Source: Lysobacterales bacterium (GTDB taxonomy: Bacteria > Pseudomonadota > Gammaproteobacteria > Xanthomonadales > BPKI01). From it: a stretch of DNA of 64,000 nt. Both the position numbers and the translations under genes were made by a program. This document shows, piece by piece, positions 55,280 through 63,490 of the stretch (its first letter is position 1; every line of letters starts with the position of its first letter). The notes under the pieces are model-generated. The model was not told where the DNA came from. It worked only from the letters and a program-made list of their open reading frames with translations, and did no database searches. The stretch covers positions 1-64,000 of the forward strand of contig BPKI01000001.1 of NCBI GenBank assembly GCA_026005055.1. The letters are read 5' to 3'.

Positions 55280-55945
55280 TCAGCGGCAGACGCGCTGGGG
55301 CACGATTTGGGTGTCGTAGCCCCAGCTCGGTGAGCACATCGCGCCGATGCAGCCGCCGTATCGGGGCGTGATCCGCACCCGTGGTTCCATCCGGCAGTTC
55401 TGGCCCTCTTCCGCTGCGGCCTCGGCCGTAGCTGCTTGCGGCGCGTTGCCGCGTCCCATGCTCTCGACCAGGCGCCGGTAGTCCTCGACCAGCGCATCGA
55501 GGGTCTCTGCATTCGCCACCATGAACATGCTGCCGATGGCCTTCTCGCCAAGGCGGTGGACGCTGACGATGCCGACCATCGTCTCCCCCGATGCTTCCGC
55601 GATCACCGGCTCGGATAGCCAGTAGAAACGCTCGATGCGCTCCTCACGACGCTCGCCGCTCGGGCGAAGCGCCAATCCCTGTCGGATGAGCCGCCGCTTG
55701 TAGCGATCGAGCGCGGTCGCGGGTTGCTCGTCCTCGACGCGGTGCAGGAAGATCACCCCGTAGAGGTCCTCGCCGCGGCGGAGCACGAGCATCGCATCCT
55801 CGTCCTTCTGCTGCTCGATGCTCCAGCCGGCGGGTACCGAGGCGCGGACGCCTGCGACTTCCAAAGGAATGCCGCCGTCGGTTTCGGCACATGCGGCGGA
55901 GAGGATGCCAGCGAGGCCGGCGGCGAAAAGGGATCGGAATCGCAT
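55280..55945 (-). CDS. Putative lipoprotein of unknown function
   Basis: The 221-residue protein has a lipoprotein signal ending in LSAAC (Cys19) and an unrecognised domain containing VRASVPAGWSIEQQKDEDAMLVLRRGEDLYGVIFL-like beta strands near residue 33. This pattern resembles small lipid- or stress-related envelope proteins. The C-terminus has four cysteines (NCRMEP, GCIGAMC, RVCR) that could pair in disulfides. AGGGGAAC precedes the ATG at 55945. It converges on ahcY. Confidence 0.78.
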   Translation of the reverse strand: MRFRSLFAAGLAGILSAACAETDGGIPLEVAGVRASVPAGWSIEQQKDEDAMLVLRRGEDLYGVIFLHRVEDEQPATALDRYKRRLIRQGLALRPSGERREERIERFYWLSEPVIAEASGETMVGIVSVHRLGEKAIGSMFMVANAETLDALVEDYRRLVESMGRGNAPQAATAEAAAEEGQNCRMEPRVRITPRYGGCIGAMCSPSWGYDTQIVPQRVCR

Positions 55946-56154
55946 GAGAGTTCCCCTGGGATGGACGTATGAGCGTCGCCGTAATGGACGACGACGGCTG
56001 CGCATCCTGGTCGCGGCCGCTTGAACGGCGCTTGAGCGCAGGCCCAACCGATGCTGAATCGCAGGCGGCATGCGACCGCCGTTCATCTCCGGGTGTCGGC
56101 GCTGGCGCTTCCCGCGCTTGGCGAACCCGCGCCCGGACCGAGCGCGGGCCGAAG

Positions 56155-57240
56155 TCAGGCCAAGGCGAACACCCGCTGGCCGAGATCGCCGGCACGGCCT
56201 CCGGCGCAGCGCTCCAGGGAAGCGAGCAGATCGTCGATCAGCGCCATCGCCGTAAGCTCAGGACCCGCGCCGGGGCCGCGCAGCACCATCGGAAACTCGC
56301 GATAGCGTTCGGAGCGGATGAGGATCACGTTCTCAGGACCCTGGCGTTGCGCCAGCGGATCCAGCGGATGCAACCACTCGAGGGCGAAAGAGAGTCCATC
56401 CGGCTCGGCGCGGGCGACCGCGGCGAGCCGAGCGCGCGGCGATGGCCGCGCGGCGAGGCGGCATCCAAGCCGGGCGGCGACTTCGCCGACGGCATCCGGC
56501 CACGCGACGCCCTCCGGCCAGGCGAGCTGCGGGTCGATTCGGACCGACTCCCCGCTTTCGGCAAAGCCGGCCACCCGCGCAAGGATGCGGAGCTTGCGCG
56601 CGGCATCACGCCCGGAGAGATCCTCGACCGGGTCGGGCTCCGCCAGACCCAGCGCCTGCGCCTCGGCGACCGCCCCGGCGAGATCCTGGCCCTCGCTCAC
56701 CCGCTCGAGCACGAAGGCGAGCGTCCCCGAGAGCACGCCCTCGATGGAGAGCACCTGCTCGCCTTGTGCCTGCATCCGCACCAGGCGCTCCACGGCGCCC
56801 AGTCCAGCGCCGACCGTGGCGGAAGCCCCGTAACCGGCGCCGCGCCGCCACAGCGCGAGGATCCGCGCGGCGCGCCCGACCTCGCCCCCGAGGCCGCGCT
56901 TGTTGGCAGTGACCACCGCAAGCCCTGCGGCGAGCCATTCCGGATGGAGGGCAGCCACCGAGTCGGCATCGCTCGCATCGATGACGAGCTCCCATTCGGG
57001 TCGAGTTTCCGGAATCCGTGCCCGATCGCCCGTCCGACGCGGCCAGTTTTCGGCTTCGCTCAAGGCCTCCGACCAGGTTCCCCCCGGCACCCGCCACTGC
57101 CCGCGCGAATTGGCGATCCCGCAGAGGACGAGATGGGCCAGCGTCCCCTGCCGCTGCAGGCGATCGATCCGCTCGCACAGCGCCTTGGCCACCCGCCCGG
57201 TCCCGATCAGCGCGACCCCGATCGCCTTCTGCGTCTTCAT
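56155..57240 (-). CDS. hom: Homoserine dehydrogenase, monofunctional, no ACT domain
   Basis: It reduces aspartate semialdehyde to homoserine, feeding MetX. The 361-residue protein has nucleotide-binding VALIGTGRVAKALCERI near residue 8, VVTANKRGLGG near 107, SATVGAGLGAVERLV near 138, the substrate block GVLSGTLAFVLERVSEG near 168 and LGLAEPDPVEDLSGRDAARKLRILAR near 194. There is no aspartokinase fusion and no C-terminal ACT domain; the arrangement resembles the second half of ThrA/MetL. The ATG at 57240 overlaps the metB stop. Confidence 0.93.
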   Translation of the reverse strand: MKTQKAIGVALIGTGRVAKALCERIDRLQRQGTLAHLVLCGIANSRGQWRVPGGTWSEALSEAENWPRRTGDRARIPETRPEWELVIDASDADSVAALHPEWLAAGLAVVTANKRGLGGEVGRAARILALWRRGAGYGASATVGAGLGAVERLVRMQAQGEQVLSIEGVLSGTLAFVLERVSEGQDLAGAVAEAQALGLAEPDPVEDLSGRDAARKLRILARVAGFAESGESVRIDPQLAWPEGVAWPDAVGEVAARLGCRLAARPSPRARLAAVARAEPDGLSFALEWLHPLDPLAQRQGPENVILIRSERYREFPMVLRGPGAGPELTAMALIDDLLASLERCAGGRAGDLGQRVFALA

Positions 57241-58421
57241 GCGTGAGCCTCGACCGGACGGACGGCCACCCGCGCCGCACGATCGAGCGCGAGCTGGAGA
57301 TCGGCGAGCAGATCCTCGATCGCTTCGATGCCCACCGAGAGCCGCAGCAGCCCCTCGCCGATCCCCGCGGCGCGACGGGCCTCTTCCGGCATCGCGGCGT
57401 GGGTCATGCTGAAGGGATGACAGATCAGGCTCTCCACGCCGCCGAGGGACTCGGCCAGGGTGAAATGGCGAAGCCCGGAAACCAACGCCCGAGCCGCTTG
57501 CAGGCCGCCGACCAGCTCGAAGCTGACGATCGCCCCGAAACCTTTTTGCTGGCGGGCGGCGAGCGCGTGCCCCGGGTGCGAGGGCAGGCCTGGATAGTGC
57601 ACCCGCGCCACGGCGGGATGCGCGGCCAGTCGGGCGGCGATGCGCGCGGCGTTGTGCTCGTGGATGCGCATCCGCGCTTCCAGCGTGCGCAGTCCGCGCA
57701 GGGTGAGGAAGGCGTCGAAGGGCGCGCCGGTGAGCCCAATGGCATTCGCCCACCAGGCGAGCGGCTCGAGCAAGCCCGGATCGCGTGCCACCACCGCGCC
57801 GCCGACGACGTCGCTGTGGCCGTTGAGGTACTTGGTGGTCGAATGCACCACCAGGTCGGCGCCGAGCAGAAGGGGCTGCTGCAGGGCGGGCGAGAGGAAG
57901 GTGTTGTCCACCGCGACCAGCGCCCCCGCCGTGTGGGCCAGCCGGCTCACCGCGGCGATGTCGGTGATCCGAAGCAGCGGATTGCTCGGCGTTTCGACCC
58001 AAACGAGGCGTGCCGGGCGGGACAGCGCACGCTCCAGCGCGCCCTCGGCGTGGTAATCGAGCACCTCGAGCTCGAAACGACGCTTCGCAGCCCAAGCCGC
58101 GAACAAACGGTGCGTGCCGCCATAGGCATCGTGGGGGGCGAGCAGCCGGTCCCCCGGCTGAAGTAGCTCCAGAACCAAAGCCACCGCCGCCATTCCGCTC
58201 GCCGTGACCACCGCGCCCGCCCCTTCCTCGAGGTCGGCGATGGCCGCGGCGAGCTGGTCGCGGGTCGGATTGGCGGTGCGGGAGTAGTCGTAGCGGCGCT
58301 TGCCGCCGAGGCCGGCGAAGGAATAGGTGCTGGAGAGGTGGATCGGCGGCATCACCGCCCCGAAGACGGGGTCGGCGTCGATGGCCGCACGAACGGCGCG
58401 GGTGGCGAGATGGGTCTTCAT
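57237..58421 (-). CDS. metB: Cystathionine gamma-synthase (Cys/Met metabolism PLP enzyme)
   Basis: It joins activated homoserine with cysteine to form cystathionine (direct sulfhydrylation in some relatives). The 394-residue protein has YDYSRTANPTRDQL near residue 44, SGMAAVALVLELL near 75, Tyr of DAYGGTHRLF near 98, DNTFLSPALQQPL near 172, PLP-lysine Lys197 in HSTTKYLNGHSDVVGG, and LGGVESLICHPFSMTHAAMP near 323. The metX-metB-hom order supports cystathionine gamma-synthase. It starts 2 bp after metX. Confidence 0.93.
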   Translation of the reverse strand: MKTHLATRAVRAAIDADPVFGAVMPPIHLSSTYSFAGLGGKRRYDYSRTANPTRDQLAAAIADLEEGAGAVVTASGMAAVALVLELLQPGDRLLAPHDAYGGTHRLFAAWAAKRRFELEVLDYHAEGALERALSRPARLVWVETPSNPLLRITDIAAVSRLAHTAGALVAVDNTFLSPALQQPLLLGADLVVHSTTKYLNGHSDVVGGAVVARDPGLLEPLAWWANAIGLTGAPFDAFLTLRGLRTLEARMRIHEHNAARIAARLAAHPAVARVHYPGLPSHPGHALAARQQKGFGAIVSFELVGGLQAARALVSGLRHFTLAESLGGVESLICHPFSMTHAAMPEEARRAAGIGEGLLRLSVGIEAIEDLLADLQLALDRAARVAVRPVEAHA

Positions 58422-58423
58422 GG

Positions 58424-59437
58424 TCAGGCAGCGATCGACAAAGGGGCTGCTCGAGCGCGCGCTGCATCGGCCGGTAGCCGCCCGAGCACGGCTTTCAGCC
58501 AGACTCCGAGCGCGCGGTGTTCCTTGAGGAAGGCGTCGTGGCCATAAGCCGATGAGATCACCGTGAGGGACGCCGCCGACCGCTCGGCCAGCTCGCGCAG
58601 ATCGGAAAGCGGGACGAGCCGATCCTCGGCGACCGCGAGCAGGTGCAGCGGCAACCCGCGCAGCCGCTCCGGCTCCTCCTCGTGCAAGTCGAGGGACTCG
58701 CTGAGCACGAGGAATCGTTCGGGCTCGAAGCGGGCGGCGAAGCGCTGTCCCTGCGCGCGCAGATAGGCTTCCACCGGACGCCGCACCAGCCCCTGTTCAT
58801 CGAAGACGAAGGAGCCGTCGAAGCGAGCGCCGAACTCGCGCTCGCTGCGGTAGGTCGTGACCGCGAGCGCCCGCGCCAGGACCAGCGCTTCGCGGGCGCG
58901 TCCGCACGCCTGGCCGAGGCGCACGACCTCGCGCTGGATCGCACGCTGCCCGCTGGCCAGGGGGTGGGGTCGGTGGGCCATCGCGATCGCCAGCGCCGCC
59001 GCCAGGCGATCCGGATGGTGGGCGGCGAAGGCCAAGGCCACCGCGCCACCGTAGGAGGCGCCGATCAGCACCGCCTGCTCGATGCCGAGATGATCGAGGA
59101 GCGCGAGCACGCGCCTGGCCTGATCGCGCGGACTCACGGCTTTCCAGCCCGGCGGACGCTCGGCGAGATAGTCCATCCCGATCACGACCCGCTCCCTCGG
59201 ATCCAAGGCCCCACCGGGGGCGAGCTGCGGCGCCCACCAACCTCCGACCTCGCGGTCGGACGAAATGCCCCCCAGCACCACCGCGGGGGCAGGGCCTTGC
59301 CCGCCGGGGCCGTAGACGGCATAGGGGACTTCGAGGCGAGCGGGAGGGCCTCCGAGGGCGGGCTCGAAGACCGCCGAAAAAACGCCGAGCCGAGGCTCGG
59401 CGCGGGCGGGGTGGGAAATGTCGGTCGCGGTACTCAT
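58424..59437 (-). CDS. metX: Homoserine O-acyltransferase, MetX type
   Basis: MetX-type enzymes activate homoserine with an acetyl or succinyl group; in Xanthomonadales relatives succinyl use is reported, so the acyl donor is left open. The 337-residue alpha/beta-hydrolase has nucleophile Ser128 in LIGASYGGAVALAFA, catalytic Asp in LLAVAEDRLVPLSDL near 270 and His in SAYGHDAFLKEH near 304. It is the first gene of metX-metB-hom and sits behind a SAM-type riboswitch. Confidence 0.93.
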   Translation of the reverse strand: MSTATDISHPARAEPRLGVFSAVFEPALGGPPARLEVPYAVYGPGGQGPAPAVVLGGISSDREVGGWWAPQLAPGGALDPRERVVIGMDYLAERPPGWKAVSPRDQARRVLALLDHLGIEQAVLIGASYGGAVALAFAAHHPDRLAAALAIAMAHRPHPLASGQRAIQREVVRLGQACGRAREALVLARALAVTTYRSEREFGARFDGSFVFDEQGLVRRPVEAYLRAQGQRFAARFEPERFLVLSESLDLHEEEPERLRGLPLHLLAVAEDRLVPLSDLRELAERSAASLTVISSAYGHDAFLKEHRALGVWLKAVLGRLPADAARARAAPLSIAA

Positions 59438-59508
59438 GGGTCTGCTCTCTCAAGCTCCGACCCATGCGCTTCCCCGCGACGGCGTGCCCGAACAGCACGT
59501 AGCGCAAA

Positions 59509-59614
59509 CCTCATCTCTCGGCGGCAAACACCGCCGCGGGAATTGGCACCTGGCGGTTCTCCGCTGGTTGCCCCGGCGTCTTTGGGCCCGTCCCTCAGCC
59601 GGTCTCGATGAGTC
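59509..59614 (-). promoter_or_regulatory. SAM-I (S-box type) riboswitch in the metX leader
   Basis: Read on the minus strand, the leader has the S-box elements in order: CTCATCGAGA (P1 and kink-turn start), GCTGAGGGA, GGGCCC, GCCGGGGCAACC, CCAGGTGCCAATTCC, a GCGGCGG/CCGCCG hairpin, and closing GAGAGATGAGG. The P1 arms CTCATC and GATGAG pair. The element ends 71 bp before the metX ATG. No T-run terminator follows, so control may act on translation or Rho. Confidence 0.93.
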
Positions 59615-59625
59615 GGATGTACGGC

Positions 59626-59654
59626 ATGCTAGCCGCTGTCGGCGCGCTTGTCAA
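59626..59654 (-). promoter_or_regulatory. Sigma70 promoter of metX-metB-hom
   Basis: TTGACA (59654-59649) and TAGCAT (59631-59626) are separated by exactly 17 bp, a near-consensus promoter. It lies 12 bp upstream of the riboswitch, so transcripts would start close to 59619 and include it entirely. Confidence 0.85.
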
Positions 59655-59683
59655 TCGCTTCATCGTTATCAAGCGATAAATGC

Positions 59684-60655
59684 TCAGGCTGCCTTGGCCG
59701 CCTCATACTCGGCCAACCAGGCGTCATCGCTGCCGTCCTCGATGCCCTCGAACAGGAAAGTGCTGAGGTAGCGCTCGCCGGTATCGGGCAGCATGGCGAG
59801 CAAGACGGAGCCGCGCGGCGCGCGGCGGGCGACCTCGAGGGCGGCGGCCACGGTGGCCCCTGCGGAGATGCCGACGAACAGCCCCTCTTCGGCCGCCAGC
59901 CGGCGCGCGGTGTCGCGGGCGAGCTCATCGGGCACCGGCACAATCTCGTCGGGGATGCTGCGATCCAGCACTTCGGGCACGAAATCCGGCGTCCAGCCCT
60001 GAATGCGATGCGGATTCCACGAGCCCCCCGAAAGCAGGGCGGCATTGGCCGGCTCACTGGCGATGATCTTGAGCGTCGGCCGCGCCGCCTTGAGCACCCG
60101 GCCGGCGCCGCTCAGGGTGCCGCCCGTGCCCCAGCCGGTGACGAAATAGTCCAGGCGGCGTCCGGCGAAGTCGCGCAGGATCTCCGGCCCTGTGGTGCTG
60201 GCGTGGAAATCGGGATTCGCGGGATTGGCGAACTGCCGCGCCAGGAACCAACCATGCTTGCGCGCGAGCTCCTCGGCCTTGCGCACCATCCCGCTGCCGC
60301 GCTCGGCCGCGGGGGTGAGGATCACCTTCGCCCCGTAGGCGCGCATCAGCTTGCGCCGCTCGACCGAGAAGGTCTCGGTCATCACGGCGACGAAGCGGTA
60401 GCCGCGCGCGGCGCAGACCATGGCGAGAGCGATGCCGGTGTTGCCGCTGGTCGCTTCCACCACCGTGTCGCCCGGTTTGAGCAGGCCGCGCCGCTCGGCA
60501 TCGAGGATGATCCCGAGCGCCAGTCGGTCCTTCACCGAACCGCCCGGGTTGAAGGCCTCGACCTTGACGTAGAGCTCGACGTGCCCCGGCGGCACCCGGT
60601 GGAGGCGCACGATCGGGGTGTTACCGATGGTGTCGACGATACTCGAGTAGATCAC
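59684..60655 (-). CDS. cysK: Cysteine synthase (O-acetylserine sulfhydrylase)
   Basis: It makes cysteine from O-acetylserine and sulfide with PLP. The 323-residue protein has PLP-lysine Lys42 in NPGGSVKDR, the Asn-loop EATSGNTGIALA near residue 68, GWGTGGTLSGAGRVLK near 174 (phosphate loop), HRIQGWTPDFVPEVLD near 213 and LPDTGERYLSTFLFEG near 290. The HRIQG and GERYLST blocks look more like CysK than CysM, though either name is possible. GTG at 60655 follows GGAGAG by 6 bp. It lies 40 bp after cysG. Confidence 0.93.
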   Translation of the reverse strand: MIYSSIVDTIGNTPIVRLHRVPPGHVELYVKVEAFNPGGSVKDRLALGIILDAERRGLLKPGDTVVEATSGNTGIALAMVCAARGYRFVAVMTETFSVERRKLMRAYGAKVILTPAAERGSGMVRKAEELARKHGWFLARQFANPANPDFHASTTGPEILRDFAGRRLDYFVTGWGTGGTLSGAGRVLKAARPTLKIIASEPANAALLSGGSWNPHRIQGWTPDFVPEVLDRSIPDEIVPVPDELARDTARRLAAEEGLFVGISAGATVAAALEVARRAPRGSVLLAMLPDTGERYLSTFLFEGIEDGSDDAWLAEYEAAKAA

Positions 60656-60695
60656 AACACACTCTCCGCGGGGGCAGGAAACAAGGCATGGCGCG

Positions 60696-62123
60696 TCAAG
60701 CCGCGGCGCGCCTTGCCATTCGGCCGATGGGGATTGAAGGAGGTAACTGACCACGCCACGACAGGCGCGAGGCCAGGGCGGCGACTTCGCCCACGATCAA
60801 AGTCGTGGGCAGGCCGCCGGGCACGGTCGCGGCTTCCACCGGCAGCCGATCGAGCGTGGAAAGCCGGATCGTCTCGCCGGGGAGCGAAGCCCCTGCGACG
60901 ATGAGCACCGGCGTCGCCGGTTGCCAGCCCGTGCGTAGCAGGCAGCGCACGAGATCCTCGAGCCGACGCAAACCCATGTAGATCACGAGGGTATCGGCGC
61001 ATCCGCGGCGCAATCGGCGCAGGGCGGCAAGGCTCTCGGCATCGTGGGCCGTCGCCACCAGGACCGAGCGCGCTCGCCCGCGCCAGGTCAGAGGAACGGC
61101 GGCGTGAGCCGCCGCGGCCAATGCCGCCGTCACTCCCGGCACGATGCGGTAGGGAATGCCCGACTCGGCGAGAGCGGTCAGTTCCTCGGCCGCGCGGGCA
61201 AAGAGCATGGGATCGCCCCCTTTGAGGCGGACGACGCGAAGGCCGCGGCGCGCGAGCTCGATCATGCGCGCGATGGCATCGGTTGCTGTCCGAGCAGGCT
61301 CACCGCAACGCCGGCCGACGGCGATGCGTTCGGCATCGGCGCGGGCGAGCTCAAGGATGGCGGGCGGAACGAGCCGGTCGTATAGGATCGCATCGGCCTC
61401 GCCGAGCTCGCGCAGGGCGGCAACGGTGAGCAGCTCCGGATCACCTGGACCGGCACCGACCAGCACGACCGAGCCCCTCTCGGGCGCCTCGCGCGCCGCG
61501 AGCGCCTCGTGCAACCGAAGCTTCGCTTCTTCGAATCGCCTGGCGCGCAACGCGGCTCCGACCGCGCCGCGAAGCAAGCCGCTGAGGAAGCGGCGGCGCG
61601 CCGCAGCCGTCGGAAGCCATTGGCGAAGCCTCGGATTGAGCTCGGACAACCACTCTCCCAGCACCGCCCACTCCGGGCCAAGCCAGGCCTCGAGTTCGCT
61701 GCGAAGCAGCGCCGCCAAGGCCGGCGCCTGCCCGCCCGAGCTCACCGCGACCTGCAGGGGCCCCCGGCGCACGACCGCGGGCCAGTGCGCGCTCGAATGG
61801 ATCGCATCATCCACCACGTTGCACGGAATGCCGCGCCGCGACGCGAGGGCCGCCGCCCTGCGGTCGAGATCGCGCTCGCCGCTCGCGGCGAGCACGAAGG
61901 CCACCCCCGCAAGCATCGAAGCGCGCAAGGATGCGCCGAGGTATCGGGCGCCGGGCAGCTCTAACATCGCGGGAAGGTGTTCGGCACTGGCCGGGGCCAC
62001 GATCCCAAGCCTCGCCCCCGCTGCGACCAAGATGCGGGCCTTGCGCAGTGCGAGCTCGCCGCCCCCCAACAGGATCACTTGGCGGCCCTCGAGGTCGAGT
62101 TGGACGGGAAGGGTGTGGGGCAT
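60696..62123 (-). CDS. cysG: Siroheme synthase, trifunctional
   Basis: CysG makes siroheme, the cofactor of sulfite and nitrite reductases, from uroporphyrinogen III. The 475-residue protein has the N-terminal dehydrogenase/ferrochelatase domain (LLGGGELALRKARILVAAGA near residue 18; VNNVVDD-like CNVVDDAIHSSAHWPAVVRRGPLQVAVSSGG near 101) and the C-terminal methyltransferase domain from about 215 (LVGAGPGDPELLTVAAL; RLKGGDPMLFARAAEE near 300). It is the first gene of cysG-cysK and diverges from the CysB-type regulator. Confidence 0.96.
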   Translation of the reverse strand: MPHTLPVQLDLEGRQVILLGGGELALRKARILVAAGARLGIVAPASAEHLPAMLELPGARYLGASLRASMLAGVAFVLAASGERDLDRRAAALASRRGIPCNVVDDAIHSSAHWPAVVRRGPLQVAVSSGGQAPALAALLRSELEAWLGPEWAVLGEWLSELNPRLRQWLPTAAARRRFLSGLLRGAVGAALRARRFEEAKLRLHEALAAREAPERGSVVLVGAGPGDPELLTVAALRELGEADAILYDRLVPPAILELARADAERIAVGRRCGEPARTATDAIARMIELARRGLRVVRLKGGDPMLFARAAEELTALAESGIPYRIVPGVTAALAAAAHAAVPLTWRGRARSVLVATAHDAESLAALRRLRRGCADTLVIYMGLRRLEDLVRCLLRTGWQPATPVLIVAGASLPGETIRLSTLDRLPVEAATVPGGLPTTLIVGEVAALASRLSWRGQLPPSIPIGRMARRAAA

Positions 62124-62273
62124 CGCAAATCGTCGGAATCGCCGTCATACCATCCTGCCGCCCCCCCATCGCCGGCCGAAATAAGCGATCGGCAAGGCGC
62201 GATACGCTTTGCGCATGATCACCCTAAGCGGCGCTGGCACAATCGCCAGTCTCGCGGAAGACAGCTTCGCCCC

Positions 62274-63242
62274 ATGACGCTCACCCAGCTCCGCTACTTC
62301 GTCGCCATCGTCGACGCCGGGCTCAACATCACCCTCGCGGCGGAGCGCGTGCATGCCACCCAACCGGGCCTCTCGCGCCAGATCAAGCACCTCGAGGACG
62401 AGTTGGGAGTCAAGCTGTTCAACCGGGGCCAGCGGAGCCTCGATGCGCTCACCCCGGCCGGCCGGGAAGTGCTCGCGCGAGCACGGCGGATCCTCGCCGA
62501 GGCCGACAGCATCCGCGCCTTCGCCGCCAACGAACGCGGCGCCATCGATGGCCGCCTGACCGTCCTCACCACGCATACCCAGGCGCGCTACGTGCTGCCC
62601 GAGGCGCTCGCCGCGATCAAACGCGACTGGCCTCTGCTCAGCGTTCAGATCGAGTCGGTCGGCGACGAAGAAATCGGCGGCAGACTCGAGCGCGGGATCG
62701 CCGATCTGGCGCTGGTCAGCAGCGCCACCCACCCCCCCACCGGTGGGCTGGTCGTCCCGCTTTTTCGCTGGCGACGAGTGCTGCTCATTCGCCGCGACGA
62801 TTCGCGTTTCGCCGTCGGGTTACCACCGAGGATGACCGACCTTGCCCGTCATCCGCTGGTCACCTACGAATCGGCGCTGCGTCCGGAGTCGTCCCTGCGG
62901 CGCGCTTTCTCCGCATTCGGTCTGGAGCCGGACATCGCGGTGACGGCTCGCGATGCAGACCTGATCAAAACCTACGTACGGGTCGGTCTCGGCATCGGTA
63001 TCGTCGCCGAGATGGCGGTCGATCCGGACGATCCCGAGCTGATCGTCCTGCCCGCCCCGCCGGAGATTCCCGAGTGCACGGCCTACGGCGTGCTGCCGGA
63101 GCAGCGGGTCGCACGCGACTACACCCTCGCCCTGCTGCGGGCGATCGCGCCCCATCTCGATCGTCACGACCTGCGCCGGGCGGCGAGCGGGGCGGCGCAG
63201 CCGAGGTGGCCCGAGCCCCCGCCTTGGTCCGCGCGTCTATAA
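62274..63242 (+). CDS. CysB-like LysR-family regulator
   Basis: The 322-residue protein has an N-terminal winged HTH (LTQLRYFVAIVDAGLNITLAAERVHATQPGLSRQIKHLEDELG, residues about 2-45) and an effector-binding domain. Blocks such as LTTHTQARYVLP near 96 (sulfate/thiosulfate-site Thr pair), a DLALVSSATHP block near 143 and YVRVGLGIGIVAEMA near 239 match CysB/Cbl. In relatives CysB activates cysteine genes when O-acetylserine signals low sulfur. Its divergence from cysG-cysK over 150 bp suggests it controls them. Confidence 0.92.
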   Translation: MTLTQLRYFVAIVDAGLNITLAAERVHATQPGLSRQIKHLEDELGVKLFNRGQRSLDALTPAGREVLARARRILAEADSIRAFAANERGAIDGRLTVLTTHTQARYVLPEALAAIKRDWPLLSVQIESVGDEEIGGRLERGIADLALVSSATHPPTGGLVVPLFRWRRVLLIRRDDSRFAVGLPPRMTDLARHPLVTYESALRPESSLRRAFSAFGLEPDIAVTARDADLIKTYVRVGLGIGIVAEMAVDPDDPELIVLPAPPEIPECTAYGVLPEQRVARDYTLALLRAIAPHLDRHDLRRAASGAAQPRWPEPPPWSARL

Positions 63243-63270
63243 TCCGCTTCTCCCGCGAGTATCGCCGCCC

Positions 63271-63489
63271 ATGCGCCGCAATCCAGCCGAGGAGCCCAGC
63301 ACGCCCGCCAATGCCGAAAGGCGCTACGAGGTCCGGCCGGAGGACTTGCCGCTCTCCTGCCCGATGCCGGGCATGAGCCTTTGGAACTCGCATCCGCGGG
63401 TGTATCTCCCGATCGAAGCGACGGGCGAGGCGCGCTGCCCCTATTGCGGCGCGGTTTACGTGCTCCGCCGGGAGCGGCAAGCCGCCTGA
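63271..63489 (+). CDS. Zinc-finger domain protein (zf-CHCC)
   Basis: The 72-residue protein has the zf-CHCC pattern: CPMPGMSLWNSHPRVYLPI near residue 30 and CPYCGAVYVL near 56, giving one Cys, one His and two further Cys for a zinc ion. The family is related to the mitochondrial complex I subunit NDUFS6. Bacterial members are often encoded near LPS glycosyltransferase genes, as here. Function unknown. Confidence 0.9.
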   Translation: MRRNPAEEPSTPANAERRYEVRPEDLPLSCPMPGMSLWNSHPRVYLPIEATGEARCPYCGAVYVLRRERQAA

Positions 63490-63490
63490 G

